Assembly (NCBI RefSeq): GCF_003323745.1
Contig: NZ_QOIL01000029.1
Coordinates: forward strand, 1-64,000
DNA: 64,000 bases
Reading direction: 5' to 3'
DNA from: Sphaerisporangium album
GTDB taxonomy: Bacteria; Actinomycetota; Actinomycetes; Streptosporangiales; Streptosporangiaceae
The stretch's first letter is position 1. Each line of letters opens with the position of its first letter. Below, in pieces: positions 9,570 to 18,081 of this stretch. Made by a program: the position numbers and the translations under genes. A model generated the notes under the pieces. The model searched no databases and was not told where the DNA came from. It was given only the letters and a program-made list of their open reading frames with translations.

Positions 9570-9953
9570 TCAGCCGGTGGCGTCGCGCTCGGCCTCGCCG
9601 CGGCACACACAGAACTCGTTGCCCTCCGGGTCGAGCATGGTGACCCAGCCGGTCCCGTCGCTGTAGCGGTGGTCCTCGTACACCGTCGCGCCGAGGCCGA
9701 TCAGCCGCCGGACCTCCTCGTCCCGCGTCCCGTCGCCGTGCGGCCTCAGGTCGATGTGCAGGCGGTTCTTGACGGACTTGCCCTCCGGGACGCGGATGAA
9801 CAGCAGGTGGGGCTCGTTCGGGCCCACGAGCATGATCTCGTCGTCGTCCTTGTCGGTCTCGTCGTCGAAGGGCCACCCGAGCACTTCGTGCCACCATTGG
9901 GCGAGTTCGTACGGCTCGTCGCTGTCGACCGTGACCGTGTGGATGCCAATCAT
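9570..9953 (-). CDS. VOC (glyoxalase/bleomycin-resistance) superfamily protein
   Basis: A 127-residue single VOC-fold protein of the actinobacterial 'glyoxalase-like' type. It has paired beta-alpha-beta-beta-beta modules: the first starts at IHTVTVDSDEPYELAQWWHEVLGWP and the second ends in GWVTMLDPEGNEFCVCRGE. The family includes metal-dependent isomerases, dioxygenases and drug-binding proteins; nothing here chooses between them. ATG start at 9953. It lies just upstream of, and in line with, no obvious operon partner. Confidence 0.82.
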   Translation of the reverse strand: MIGIHTVTVDSDEPYELAQWWHEVLGWPFDDETDKDDDEIMLVGPNEPHLLFIRVPEGKSVKNRLHIDLRPHGDGTRDEEVRRLIGLGATVYEDHRYSDGTGWVTMLDPEGNEFCVCRGEAERDATG

Positions 9954-9986
9954 GCGGGTCAGCTAAGCGCAACACCGGCAAAAGCG

Positions 9987-10250
9987 TCAAGCCGGTTTCT
10001 CAATGCCGGCGGCCGGGTCCCCGCCGAGGGTCACGCGGGCCAGGCTCACCGCCGAGACCAGGGCCCAGACGCCTTCCAGCAGCAGGAATCCCCAGTCGCG
10101 GTTCGCCAGCGCCACCCAGGTGAGCACAGCGGAGCCGACGAGGTTCAGCGTCAGGTAGACGGCCGAGCGCGGCCGGAGGATCTTGAACTGCGCGAGGACG
10201 AAGGCGGTCAGGACGGCGATCGCGCCGACGATCTGAATCATCTGTTCCAT
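9987..10250 (-). CDS. CBU_0592-like small membrane protein
   Basis: An 87-residue protein with three hydrophobic helices: near the N-terminus (IVGAIAVLTAFVLAQF), after RPRSAVYLTLNLVGSAVLTWVAL, and LLLEGVWALVSAVSLARV. The layout and the PRSAVYLTLNLVGS stretch match the CBU_0592-like domain of unknown function. The frame extends upstream to 10409, but ATG 10250 gives the usual domain length. It is divergent from the acyl-CoA dehydrogenase gene. Confidence 0.72.
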   Translation of the reverse strand: MEQMIQIVGAIAVLTAFVLAQFKILRPRSAVYLTLNLVGSAVLTWVALANRDWGFLLLEGVWALVSAVSLARVTLGGDPAAGIEKPA

Positions 10251-10457
10251 GTTGATGCGCGCGCCGTCTTCGCTGGGCCGGGTACGGCGTGCCACTCGTC
10301 CGGGAGACCCCGGAACGGGGCCTCTGACACCGAAGCTAGCAAATCTCACACACGCCGAACCCGCTTGGTGAGAAACCTCACCACAGCCCGGGTTCCCCCG
10401 GCGCCACATCTCCTCGGACGCTCCGGACAGGGTGAGGTTCGTCCCGTTTTCTAGGGG

Positions 10458-10499
10458 TTACTCGCGGGTAGCATTGGCGGTAAGGTTACTGACCAGTAG
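10458..10499 (+). promoter_or_regulatory. Two tandem operator-like near-palindromes upstream of the acyl-CoA dehydrogenase
   Basis: TTACTCGCGGGTAG (10458-10471) and TTACTGACCAGTAG (10486-10499) share the pattern TTACT-N6-GTAG and are spaced 28 bases apart. Such 14-bp sites are typical of TetR-type regulators of fatty-acid degradation in actinobacteria. The second ends 30 bases before the ATG. Repression of fatty-acid oxidation by an acyl-CoA-responsive regulator encoded elsewhere is inferred. Confidence 0.6.
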
Positions 10500-10529
10500 T
10501 TCTTATGCCGGTTCGAGGAGACGCGCAGC

Positions 10530-12353
10530 ATGGGCCACTACAAGAGCAACGTCCGCGACCTGGAGTTCAACCTCTTCGAGGTGTTCGGCCGTCGTGAGAT
10601 CCTCGGAACCGGGCGGTTCGCCGAGGTCGACGAGGGCACCGTGCGGAGCCTCCTGGACGAGGTCGACCGCATGGCCACCGGCGTGCTGGCCGACTCCTTC
10701 GAGGAGGGGGACCGCACGCCCCCCGTTTTCGACCCCGCCACCAGCACGGTGACGATGCCGCCGCGTTTCCGCAGGTCCTTCGAGACCTTCCGCGACGCGG
10801 GCTGGACCAACCTCGACCTGCCCGAGGAACTGGGCGGTCCCGGCGTCCCCCGGTCGGTCGCCTGGGCCATGGCCGAGATGATCCTGGGCTCCAACCCCGC
10901 CATCTGGATGTACAGCAGCGGCCCCGCCTTCGCCCACGTGCTCGACGTCATCGGCACCGAGGAGCAGAAGCGCTTCGCCGCGCACGCCATCGAGCGGCAG
11001 TGGGGCGCCACGATGGTGCTGACCGAGCCGGACGCGGGCTCCGACGTCGGCGCGGGCCGTACGCGGGCCGTCGAGCAGCCGGACGGCACCTGGCACATCG
11101 AGGGCGTCAAGCGGTTCATCACCAGCGCCGAGCATGACATGGCCGAGAACATCTTCCACCTCGTGCTCGCCCGCCCCGAGGGCGCCGGCCCGGGCACCAA
11201 GGGCCTGTCGATGTTCCTCGTGCCGAAGTTCCTCGTGGACGAGGAGACGGGAGAGCCCGGCGCGCGCAACGGCGTGTACGTGACCAACGTCGAGCACAAG
11301 ATGGGCCTCAAGGCGTCCACGACCTGCGAGCTGACCTTCGGCGAGAAGCACCCGGCCGTCGGCACGCTGGTCGGCGGGGTGCACGAGGGCATCAAGCAGA
11401 TGTTCATGATCATCGAGCACGCCCGCATGATGGTCGGCACCAAGGCGATCGCCACGCTGTCCACCGGCTACCTCAACGCCCTGGAGTACGCCAAGCAGCG
11501 GGTGCAGGGCGCCGACCTGACCCGCATGGCGGACAAGTCCGCCCCGAGGGTGGCCATCACCCACCATCCGGACGTCCGCCGCGAGCTCATGCTGCAGAAG
11601 GCGTACGCCGAGGGCATGCGCGCGCTGGTCCTCTACACGGCGACCTTCCAGGACGCGGTGCAGATCGCCGCGTTCGAGGGCACCAAGGACGCCGCCGCCG
11701 AGGCGATGAACGACCTGCTGTTGCCGCTGGTCAAGGGCGTCGGCTCCGAGCGCTCGTACGAGATGCTCGCCCGGTCGCTGCAGACGCTGGGCGGCTCGGG
11801 CTACCTGCAGGACTACCCGATCGAGCAGTACATCAGGGACGCGAAGATCGACTCCCTGTACGAGGGCACCACGGCGATCCAGGGCCAGGACCTGTTCTTC
11901 CGCAAGGTCCTGCGCAACCAGGGCGCCGCGCTCGGCGCGCTGCTCGCCGGCATCAAGGAGTTCGCCGCCTCCGAGGCCGGGAACGGCAGGATGAAGGAGG
12001 AGCGCCGACTGCTGGACGGCGCCGCCGACGACATCAAGGCGATGGCCGACACCATGGCCGCGTGGGCGATCGCTTCGCTGGAGGACCCCAAGGAGGTCTA
12101 CAAGGTCGGCCTCAACACCACCCGGTTCCTGCTGGGCCTCGGCGACCTGGTGATCGGCTGGCTGCTGCTGCGCCAGGCCGAGATCGCGCTGAAGTCCCTC
12201 GGCGAGTCCGACCGCGACCAGGCTTTCTACCAGGGCAAGGTGGCCGCGGCCTCGTTCTTCGCCCACACCGTGCTGCCCCGGCTCTCCGCCGAGTCGCGCA
12301 CGCTGTCCGCCACCGACCAGAGCCTGATGGAACTGCCCGAGGAAGCCTTCTGA
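10530..12353 (+). CDS. Acyl-CoA dehydrogenase (long, ~600-residue FadE type)
   Basis: A FAD flavoenzyme of 607 residues catalysing the first alpha,beta-dehydrogenation of fatty acyl-CoA. The acyl-CoA dehydrogenase signature [10 protein letters not shown] lies at about residues 168-177, the middle domain follows, and the catalytic-base region [16 protein letters not shown] lies near 445. About 130 extra C-terminal residues mark it as the long FadE5-like class, which favours long or varied acyl chains. GGAGA precedes the ATG. Two TetR-type operator-like sites lie in the promoter region. Substrate range is inferred. Confidence 0.9.
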   Translation: MGHYKSNVRDLEFNLFEVFGRREILGTGRFAEVDEGTVRSLLDEVDRMATGVLADSFEEGDRTPPVFDPATSTVTMPPRFRRSFETFRDAGWTNLDLPEELGGPGVPRSVAWAMAEMILGSNPAIWMYSSGPAFAHVLDVIGTEEQKRFAAHAIERQWGATMVLTEPDAGSDVGAGRTRAVEQPDGTWHIEGVKRFITSAEHDMAENIFHLVLARPEGAGPGTKGLSMFLVPKFLVDEETGEPGARNGVYVTNVEHKMGLKASTTCELTFGEKHPAVGTLVGGVHEGIKQMFMIIEHARMMVGTKAIATLSTGYLNALEYAKQRVQGADLTRMADKSAPRVAITHHPDVRRELMLQKAYAEGMRALVLYTATFQDAVQIAAFEGTKDAAAEAMNDLLLPLVKGVGSERSYEMLARSLQTLGGSGYLQDYPIEQYIRDAKIDSLYEGTTAIQGQDLFFRKVLRNQGAALGALLAGIKEFAASEAGNGRMKEERRLLDGAADDIKAMADTMAAWAIASLEDPKEVYKVGLNTTRFLLGLGDLVIGWLLLRQAEIALKSLGESDRDQAFYQGKVAAASFFAHTVLPRLSAESRTLSATDQSLMELPEEAF

Positions 12354-12488
12354 CAGATGGTCCCGCCCGGCGGGACGGCTATATCTGGCCTCTCCGGATG
12401 AATCGGTGATCGAGCGCCTTGTGGTGGGTATGACCCTGCCGCGAGGCGCTCTTTACCGTTCTGAGTTCCGTCGAACCCGGAGGTCTAG

Positions 12489-12713
12489 ATGGGCATCGGG
12501 GTCAGTCTCTTCCTCCTGACCGTCGGGGCGATTCTCAAGTTCGCCATCGATCCGGACGTGCTGGGCACGTCCGTGCACATCGATGTCATCGGCGTGATCT
12601 TCATGGTCGTGGGCGCCGCGGGACTGCTGATCAGCTTCCTGCTGATGTCCCGGCGCGGCCGGACGTCCGAGGACCGCCTGCTGGACCACGAGCAGAACCC
12701 GCCCACGATCTGA
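12489..12713 (+). CDS. DUF6458-like small membrane protein
   Basis: A 74-residue protein starting MGIGVSLFLLTVGAILKFAID, with two membrane helices separated by a short turn (HIDVIGV) and a charged C-terminal tail. It matches the common actinobacterial family annotated as DUF6458. CGGAGGTCT precedes the ATG. Function is unknown; the conserved pattern suggests a small structural or regulatory membrane component. Confidence 0.75.
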   Translation: MGIGVSLFLLTVGAILKFAIDPDVLGTSVHIDVIGVIFMVVGAAGLLISFLLMSRRGRTSEDRLLDHEQNPPTI

Positions 12714-12717
12714 ACCG

Positions 12718-12750
12718 CACGTGGTCAGTAGCCGTCACGTGGTCAGTAGC
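12718..12750. repeat. Short direct repeat between convergent genes
   Basis: CACGTGGTCAGTAGC occurs at 12718-12732 and again at 12736-12750. The second copy contains the stop codon of the Dabb gene, so it arose by a local 18-bp duplication at the 3' end. Each copy also holds the palindrome CACGTG. Confidence 0.7.
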
Positions 12751-13036
12751 TGTACTGCACCGCGACGCGGTTGGCGACGATCGGGGTGATGGTGTCGTCG
12801 ATCACGGCGCGGTGCGCGGGGTGGTCGCGGTACACGACGTAGCCGTCCACGGAGTCGAAGTCGGCCACGACGGCGAACTCGTAGTTGCCCGGGTTGACGC
12901 CGGCGTCGCCGCCGATGTTGTAGGCGCGGATCTCCGGGATCACGCCGGGAAGCTCCTTCAGACTGGCCTCGACGGTGGCCTTCTGCTCCTCGGTGGCGTC
13001 CGCGATCCAGGTGAACAGCACGACGTGCCGGAACAT
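12743..13036 (-). CDS. Dabb family protein (dimeric alpha/beta-barrel)
   Basis: A 97-residue protein of the stress-responsive A/B-barrel (Dabb) family. It starts MFRHVVLFTW, the family's opening strand, and includes the GNYEFAVVADFDSVDGYVVYRDHPAH region typical of the domain. The ATG at 13036 has a good site (GGAGAG, 3-8 bases upstream). Members dimerise into ferredoxin-like barrels; some are cyclases or degradation enzymes, but most are uncharacterised, and nothing here fixes a substrate. Confidence 0.85.
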   Translation of the reverse strand: MFRHVVLFTWIADATEEQKATVEASLKELPGVIPEIRAYNIGGDAGVNPGNYEFAVVADFDSVDGYVVYRDHPAHRAVIDDTITPIVANRVAVQYSY

Positions 13037-13427
13037 GATCTCTCCTTCGCTAGCCTGCGCCGCCAGCGTACGGCCTGAGCCCGCGCCGGGATCACGCACA
13101 CCGGCGACGGCTTCCGAGGCGTTTGCGAGCGGCCGGGAAACGCCGACCACCGGCCGATCTCGGTGTGTGTCGCGGGATGGCTTCAATGCCGGAGAAAACG
13201 GATTTCCGGCGAACGACCCGATGCCCCTCGTGATCGACGTTCGCCGGCCGCCACCATCGTCATTTATCTGAGTTGATGGTTACCGTGAGAGCGTAAACTT
13301 GCGCAACGACCGTCGTCAACTGTGATTTCCGAGCCCGAAAGCACCCGTCCACGCCAGCTCATGGACCGGTATGCTCGATTTCACCGGCCCCACATCTGGG
13401 GAAGGGGCCGGTCGCATGGAGGCGCAG
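13037..13427. other. 391-bp divergent intergenic region before the HTH-ImmA-membrane cassette
   Basis: No gene is seen. The segment 13250-13330 is less G+C-rich than its surroundings and probably holds the promoter of the cassette. A TATGCT at 13370-13375 could be a -10 hexamer, 52 bases before the chosen start, but no matching -35 is clear. The short palindrome TTGCGCAA is present in the same stretch. Confidence 0.35.
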
Positions 13428-13871
13428 ATGCCCGACACCGCTCCAGGGGACGAGCGGACCCTCGCCGCGAAGCTGAACCACCTTTTCCGTACGATCCACC
13501 CCCGTACCGGCGGTGAGTACAGCTTCGAGGAGGTCGCCACGGCCATACGCGACCGCGGGGGGCCCACCATCTCCGCCACGTACATCTGGCAGCTTCGCAA
13601 GGGCATCCGCGACAACCCGACCAAACGGCACCTGGAGGCCCTCGCCGGGTTCTTCGGCGTCCCTCCCGCCTACTTCTTCGACGACGCCGCCGCCAAGCGC
13701 ATCGACGCCGAGCTCGCGCTGCTCAGCGCGCTGCGCGACGCGTCGGTCCGGCAGATCGCGCTGCGCGCCGCGGGCCTGTCCCCGAAGTCCTTGGACGCCA
13801 TCACCGAGATGGTCGAACGCGTCCGCGAGCTCGAAGGGCTGCCAGGCAATCCTCCCGTGCAAGGAGCCTGA
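13428..13871 (+). CDS. XRE-type helix-turn-helix regulator of an HTH-ImmA-membrane cassette
   Basis: A 147-residue DNA-binding protein. The HTH lies at about residues 20-75, with the motif TISATYIWQLRKGIRDNPTK then RHLEALAGFFGVPPAYFFDD. This arrangement is typical of actinobacterial XRE regulators that accompany ImmA/IrrE-like proteins. The C-terminal half is a helical dimerisation region (IDAELALLSALRDASVRQIA...). GGAGG ends five bases before ATG 13428; an alternative ATG at 13416 adds four residues. It is followed within 46 bases by the metallopeptidase-like gene. Its role as repressor of the cassette is inferred. Confidence 0.8.
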   Translation: MPDTAPGDERTLAAKLNHLFRTIHPRTGGEYSFEEVATAIRDRGGPTISATYIWQLRKGIRDNPTKRHLEALAGFFGVPPAYFFDDAAAKRIDAELALLSALRDASVRQIALRAAGLSPKSLDAITEMVERVRELEGLPGNPPVQGA

Positions 13872-13917
13872 CCGTGTCATTCCCCCCCTCGCGGACCACC
13901 ACCCGGGGGCCCCGCTG

Positions 13918-14460
13918 ATGCGCCGGGCGCGGAGCCTCAGGGCGCTGCGCCGCCGCTGCGAGGCCCGGCTGCGGGAGCTCCCGCTCCCCGCCCCCTTCGA
14001 CGTGCGGGAGCTGTGCGCGGCGATCGCCGAGCAGCGGGGGCGGCCGATCCGGCTGTTACCCATGACCGGGCAGGCCGGCCTGTGGGGGCTGTGGGTGGCG
14101 ACCGACACGGCCGACTTCATCCTGTACGAGCAGGCCACCACGCCGCCCCACCAGGAGCACATCATCCTGCACGAGCTGAGCCACCTGCTCTGCGACCACT
14201 ACGGGGCGTCCTTCCCCGCGGGGGACGGCGGCCGGGAGCTGCTGCCGAGCCTGGACCCCCGGATGGTCCACACCGTGCTGGGGCGCAGCGCCTACTCCGC
14301 GGTCGAGGAACAGGAGGCCGAGCTGCTCGCCTCCCTCATCCAGCAACGGGCACGCCGGCCGTCCTCGGCACCCGGCCCGTCCGGCCAGAGCGGCGTGCTC
14401 AACCGCCTGCTCGCGGCGCTGGACTGGACGCAGGCCGGCCCGCCCGACCCGCCGCGCTGA
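13918..14460 (+). CDS. ImmA/IrrE-like metallopeptidase-type protein (HELSH)
   Basis: A 180-residue cytosolic protein with the zinc motif HELSH (His85, Glu86, His89) and a downstream acidic helix EEQEAELLASLI (about 130-141), which probably supplies the third ligand. This is the ImmA/IrrE layout known from ICEBs1 ImmA, which cleaves its repressor, and from Deinococcus IrrE. Many databases call such genes 'toxin component'. The ATG overlaps the stop of a 14-codon reading frame that begins with GTG at 13874, so its translation may be coupled. Seven bases separate it from the membrane gene. Cleavage of the neighbouring HTH protein is inferred by analogy. Confidence 0.8.
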   Translation: MRRARSLRALRRRCEARLRELPLPAPFDVRELCAAIAEQRGRPIRLLPMTGQAGLWGLWVATDTADFILYEQATTPPHQEHIILHELSHLLCDHYGASFPAGDGGRELLPSLDPRMVHTVLGRSAYSAVEEQEAELLASLIQQRARRPSSAPGPSGQSGVLNRLLAALDWTQAGPPDPPR

Positions 14461-14467
14461 GGACCCG

Positions 14468-15700
14468 ATGGGCGACTGGCTGCGCTTCTACGGTCCCCCG
14501 CTGCTCGGATGGGCGCTGCTGCTCTCGCTGCTGCCGCACGCGTATCTGCGCCCGCCCGACCTCGCCCGGCGGATGCTCGCCGAGATCCTGCTGGCGGTGA
14601 CCATCTCGCTGACGGTGCTCACCCCCGCGGTCTACTCCGCGATCGGCCAGTACAGCGGCGTCCCCAACCTCGCCCGGCCGCTCGGCCACGCGAGCATGCT
14701 CACGGCGGCCTGGTCGGCCCAGACGCTGCTGCGCCTGCTCAGCGCCCCTCCCTCCCGCCTCACCACGCGGCAGAGGTACGCCCATCTATGGGTGCTGGTC
14801 CCGGCCTTCGCGATCCTCGGCGTGCTGTTCGCGCTCGCGCCGACGCCGGTGGACGACGTCCGCTTCGCGGGCCGTTACGCCGCCGCGCCGTGGGTGTTCG
14901 AGTACTGGATGGTCTACCTGGCGTTCCTGACGCCGGCGTTCGGCAACCTCGTGCGCTTCGCGTCGCGGTACGCCCGGATGGCCGCCAACTCGACGCTGAG
15001 CCTCGGCCTTCGTCTGGCCGCGATCGGCGCGGTGTGCGGGCTGGCCTACCACGTGCACAAGGCGTTCGTCTTCGGCGCCGCGCGGTTCGGGTTCCAGTAC
15101 CTTCCGCAGGCCGAGAGCCATGTGCTGGACGCGGTGCTGCCGCTCGCCGGGCACGTCCTGTTCCTGGCCGGGGCCACCATGCCGACCTGGGGGCCGCTGC
15201 TCGGCCTGCCCGCGCTGCTGGACTGGTTCCAGCGCTACCACACCTACCTGGCGCTGCGCCCGCTCTGGCTCGCGCTCTACAGGGCCAGCCCGCAGATCGC
15301 GCTGTCCCCTCCCGCCTCGGCCCCGGCCGACCTGTTGACCGTCCGTGACCTGGGCCTTCGCCTGTACCGGCGGGTCATCGAGATCCGCGACGGCCGGATG
15401 ACCCTCCAGCCGTACCTCGACCCCGGCGTGGCCGCCGCCGCCCGCGCCGCCGCCGTACGGGCGGGGATGGGCGGGCAGCGGCTGGAGGCGGTCGTGGAGG
15501 CCGCCACGCTGGCCGCCGCCCTGCGGGCCAAGGCGCGCGGCGCGGCGGCGGTCGCGCACCCGCCCGCGACGGCGATCCCCGGCGGGGGCGACCTGAACAG
15601 CGACATCGCCTTCCTGCTCGACGTCGCGCGGGCCTACCGGCGGCACCGGCCGCGGGTGTCGGTCTCGCGCCCGACCTCGGCGGCGGGCGCGGGACGCTGA
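14468..15700 (+). CDS. MAB_1171c-type polytopic membrane protein
   Basis: A 410-residue protein with about seven membrane helices in the first 260 residues and a cytosolic C-terminal region. The pattern (YSAIGQYSGVPNLARPLGH near 55-75, RFASRYARMAANSTLSLGLRL, LPALLDWFQRYHTYLALRPLWLALYRASPQIAL) matches the MAB_1171c family, also called putative transporter or DUF6545. The third cassette gene lies 7 bases after the ImmA-like gene and ends in a terminator, so the three probably form one transcription unit. Transport has not been shown for the family; signalling at the membrane is an equally fair guess. Confidence 0.78.
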   Translation: MGDWLRFYGPPLLGWALLLSLLPHAYLRPPDLARRMLAEILLAVTISLTVLTPAVYSAIGQYSGVPNLARPLGHASMLTAAWSAQTLLRLLSAPPSRLTTRQRYAHLWVLVPAFAILGVLFALAPTPVDDVRFAGRYAAAPWVFEYWMVYLAFLTPAFGNLVRFASRYARMAANSTLSLGLRLAAIGAVCGLAYHVHKAFVFGAARFGFQYLPQAESHVLDAVLPLAGHVLFLAGATMPTWGPLLGLPALLDWFQRYHTYLALRPLWLALYRASPQIALSPPASAPADLLTVRDLGLRLYRRVIEIRDGRMTLQPYLDPGVAAAARAAAVRAGMGGQRLEAVVEAATLAAALRAKARGAAAVAHPPATAIPGGGDLNSDIAFLLDVARAYRRHRPRVSVSRPTSAAGAGR

Positions 15701-15729
15701 AGGCCCGGGGAAACGATCCCCCGGGCCTT
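15700..15729. terminator. Bidirectional terminator between the MAB_1171c gene and bkd operon
   Basis: AAGGCCCGGGG (15700-15710) pairs perfectly with CCCCGGGCCTT (15719-15729) around an 8-base loop. It overlaps the stop of the membrane gene and lies 14 bases from the end of the convergent E2 gene, so it can end both transcripts. Confidence 0.8.
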
Positions 15730-15742
15730 CGGGAACGGCGGG

Positions 15743-17098
15743 TCAGCTCCAGGCGAGCATCCGCAGCGGGTCCTCCAGCATGGCGCCGACGTCGCGCAGG
15801 ACGTAGGAGCCAAGCTCGCCGTCGATGACGCGGTGGTCGAACGACAGCGCCAGCGTGGTGACCTTGCGCGGCACGATCTGGCCGTCCACCACCCACGGAA
15901 GGTCGCGGACCTGGCCGAACGCCAGGATCGCGACCTCGCCGGGGTTGATGATGGGCGTTCCCGCGTCGATGCCGAAGACGCCGACGTTGGTGATGGTGAT
16001 CGTGCCCCCGGTGAGGTCGGCGGGCTGCGACCTGCCCGCCCGCGCCGTCTCGGTGAGCACCGCCAGGGCCCGGGCGAGGTCCGGGAGCGTCAGCGCCTGC
16101 GCGTCCTTGACATTCGGGACGATCAGCCCGCGCTGGGTCGCGGCGGCGATGCCGAGGTTCACGTAGTGCTTGACCACGATCTCGTCGCCGGCCCAGCTGG
16201 AGTTGATCATCGGGTAGCGCCTGGCGGCCGTGAGCAGCGCCTTGGCCACGAGCAGCAGCGGCGACACCTTGACCTCGGCGAAGTCGGGCATCTGGCGCAG
16301 CCGGCGCACGGCGTCCATGGTGGCGGTGACGTCGACCTGGAGGAACTCGGTGACGTGCGGGGCGGTGAAGGCGGAGGCCACCATGGCCGCCGCCGTTGCC
16401 TTGCGCACGCCCTTGACCGGGACGCGCTCCTCCCTGACCCCGGCCGGGACCGCGGCGGCGGGCGCCGCCTCGGAGGCGACGGCGGCGTGCACGTCCTCAC
16501 GGGTGATCGAGCCGTTCGGGCCCGTCCCGGCGATGGCGGCGAGGTCGACGCCGAGATCCTTGGCCAGCTTGCGCACGGGCGGCTTGGCCAGCACCGCGAC
16601 CCTGCCGGCCTCGGCGACGGGCGCCGCGGCGGGGGGCGGGGCCTGGACGGGGGCCGAAGCGGCCTGGGCGGGAGCCGGCGCCGAAGCCTGGGCGTCCGCG
16701 GGAGCCCGGCCCTTGCGGGGTCGGCGGGTGGTGGCGCCCAGCTTGACGCCGTACCCGACCAGCACCGGCTGGCGCTCGGGCTTGGCCTCGGTGGCCTCGG
16801 GCGGGGGCGCGGGCACCATGTCGTCGGCCAGCGCCGTCTCCCTGGTGGTGTCCGCCCCTTCGCCGGTGTCGACGGCGATGATCGGCTTGCCGACGTCCAC
16901 CGTCTCGCCCTCGGCGGCCATCAGCGAGGCGACCACGCCCTCGTACGGGCACGGCAGCTCGACCACGGCCTTGGCGGTCTCGATCTCGACGATGGTCTGG
17001 TTGATCGTCACCTTCTCACCGACGGCGACGTGCCACTTGACGATCTCGGCCTCGGTCAGGCCTTCGCCGACGTCGGGGAGCTTGAACTCGCGAAGCAC
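15743..17098 (-). CDS. bkdC: Branched-chain 2-oxo acid dehydrogenase, E2 acyltransferase
   Basis: The dihydrolipoamide acyltransferase core of the complex, 451 residues. An N-terminal lipoyl domain carries Lys43 in IETAKA. An Ala/Pro-rich linker leads to the peripheral-subunit-binding domain (about 172-212, LAKPPVRKLAKDLGVDL...). The catalytic domain ends with SFDHRVIDGELG (His422, Asp426). It transfers the acyl group, mainly isobutyryl, isovaleryl or 2-methylbutyryl, to CoA. It is the last gene of an operon with E1alpha and E1beta, 8 bases after E1beta. No E3 gene is present; lipoamide dehydrogenase must come from elsewhere. Pyruvate as substrate is less likely given the two-gene E1. Confidence 0.92.
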   Translation of the reverse strand: MLREFKLPDVGEGLTEAEIVKWHVAVGEKVTINQTIVEIETAKAVVELPCPYEGVVASLMAAEGETVDVGKPIIAVDTGEGADTTRETALADDMVPAPPPEATEAKPERQPVLVGYGVKLGATTRRPRKGRAPADAQASAPAPAQAASAPVQAPPPAAAPVAEAGRVAVLAKPPVRKLAKDLGVDLAAIAGTGPNGSITREDVHAAVASEAAPAAAVPAGVREERVPVKGVRKATAAAMVASAFTAPHVTEFLQVDVTATMDAVRRLRQMPDFAEVKVSPLLLVAKALLTAARRYPMINSSWAGDEIVVKHYVNLGIAAATQRGLIVPNVKDAQALTLPDLARALAVLTETARAGRSQPADLTGGTITITNVGVFGIDAGTPIINPGEVAILAFGQVRDLPWVVDGQIVPRKVTTLALSFDHRVIDGELGSYVLRDVGAMLEDPLRMLAWS

Positions 17099-17106
17099 AG
17101 CCCCTC

Positions 17107-18081
17107 CTAGAAGGTGAAGGTGCGGTCGACGGCGTCGAGCACGCGGTCGAGGTCGGGCAGGTAGTGGTCCTCCAGCCGGGACGGCGGGTACGGGGTCGAG
17201 AACCCGCCGACGCGCAGGACCGGAGCCTCCAGGTTATAGAAGCACGCCTCGGTGACCCGGGCGGCGATCTCCGCGCCGAGTCCCGAGTAGACGGGCGCCT
17301 CGTGGGCGACCACGCAGCGCCCGGTCCTGCGGACCGACTCGAAGATCAGGTCGGTGTCCAGCGGCGAGAGGGAGCGCAGGTCGACGACCTCCAGCGAGCG
17401 CCCCTCCTCGGCGGCCGCCGTCGCGGCCTCCAGGCAGGTCTTGACCATCGGCCCGTAGGCGAGGACGGTGACGTCGGTGCCCGGCCGCACGACCTGACCG
17501 CGGTCGAACGGCAGCGGGGTGACGTTCCTGTCGACCTCGGCCTTGTCCCAGTAGCGGCGCTTGGGCTCGAAGAAGATCACCGGGTCGTCGCTGCGGATCG
17601 CCTGGCGGATCATGTGGTAGCCGTCGGAGGGGTTCGAGCAGACGGCCACGCGCAGGCCGGACGTGTGCGTGAAATACGCCTCGGGGGACTCGCTGTGGTG
17701 CTCGACCGCGCCGATGCCACCGCCGAAGGGGATGCGCACCACGATGGGCAGCTTGATCTTGCCGAGGGAGCGCAGGGGCATCTTGGCGAGCTGGGTGATG
17801 ATCTGGTCGGCCGCGGGGAAGACGAACCCGTCGAACTGGATCTCGCACACGGGGCGGTAGCCGCGCAGCGCGAGGCCGATCGCCGTGCCGATGATGCCGG
17901 ACTCGGCGAGCGGGGTGTCGATGACGCGGTCCTCGCCGAAGTCCTTCTGCAGGCCGTCGGTGACACGGAAGACGCCGCCGAGCTTGCCGACGTCCTCTCC
18001 CATGATGAGGACCTTCGGGTCGTCCTCCATGGCGGTCCGCAGACCTTCGTTGATCGCCTTGGCCAGCGCCAGGGTGGTCAT
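17107..18081 (-). CDS. bkdB: Branched-chain 2-oxo acid dehydrogenase, E1 beta subunit
   Basis: The 324-residue beta subunit of the thiamine-diphosphate decarboxylase. Recognisable segments are LIMGEDVGKLGGVFRVTDGL, DTPLAESGIIGTAIGLALRGYRPVCEIQF and GGGIGAVEHHSESPEAYF, the last near the active-site channel. The C-terminal transketolase-type domain ends in STPYPPSRLEDHYLPD. The ATG at 18081 overlaps the E1alpha stop codon by four bases (ATGA), which supports translational coupling and equal subunit supply. Confidence 0.92.
   Translation of the reverse strand: MTTLALAKAINEGLRTAMEDDPKVLIMGEDVGKLGGVFRVTDGLQKDFGEDRVIDTPLAESGIIGTAIGLALRGYRPVCEIQFDGFVFPAADQIITQLAKMPLRSLGKIKLPIVVRIPFGGGIGAVEHHSESPEAYFTHTSGLRVAVCSNPSDGYHMIRQAIRSDDPVIFFEPKRRYWDKAEVDRNVTPLPFDRGQVVRPGTDVTVLAYGPMVKTCLEAATAAAEEGRSLEVVDLRSLSPLDTDLIFESVRRTGRCVVAHEAPVYSGLGAEIAARVTEACFYNLEAPVLRVGGFSTPYPPSRLEDHYLPDLDRVLDAVDRTFTF

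Noticed and set aside
10503-12266. A 587-codon frame opposite the acyl-CoA dehydrogenase
   Set aside because: Shadow of a clear gene with no family signature.
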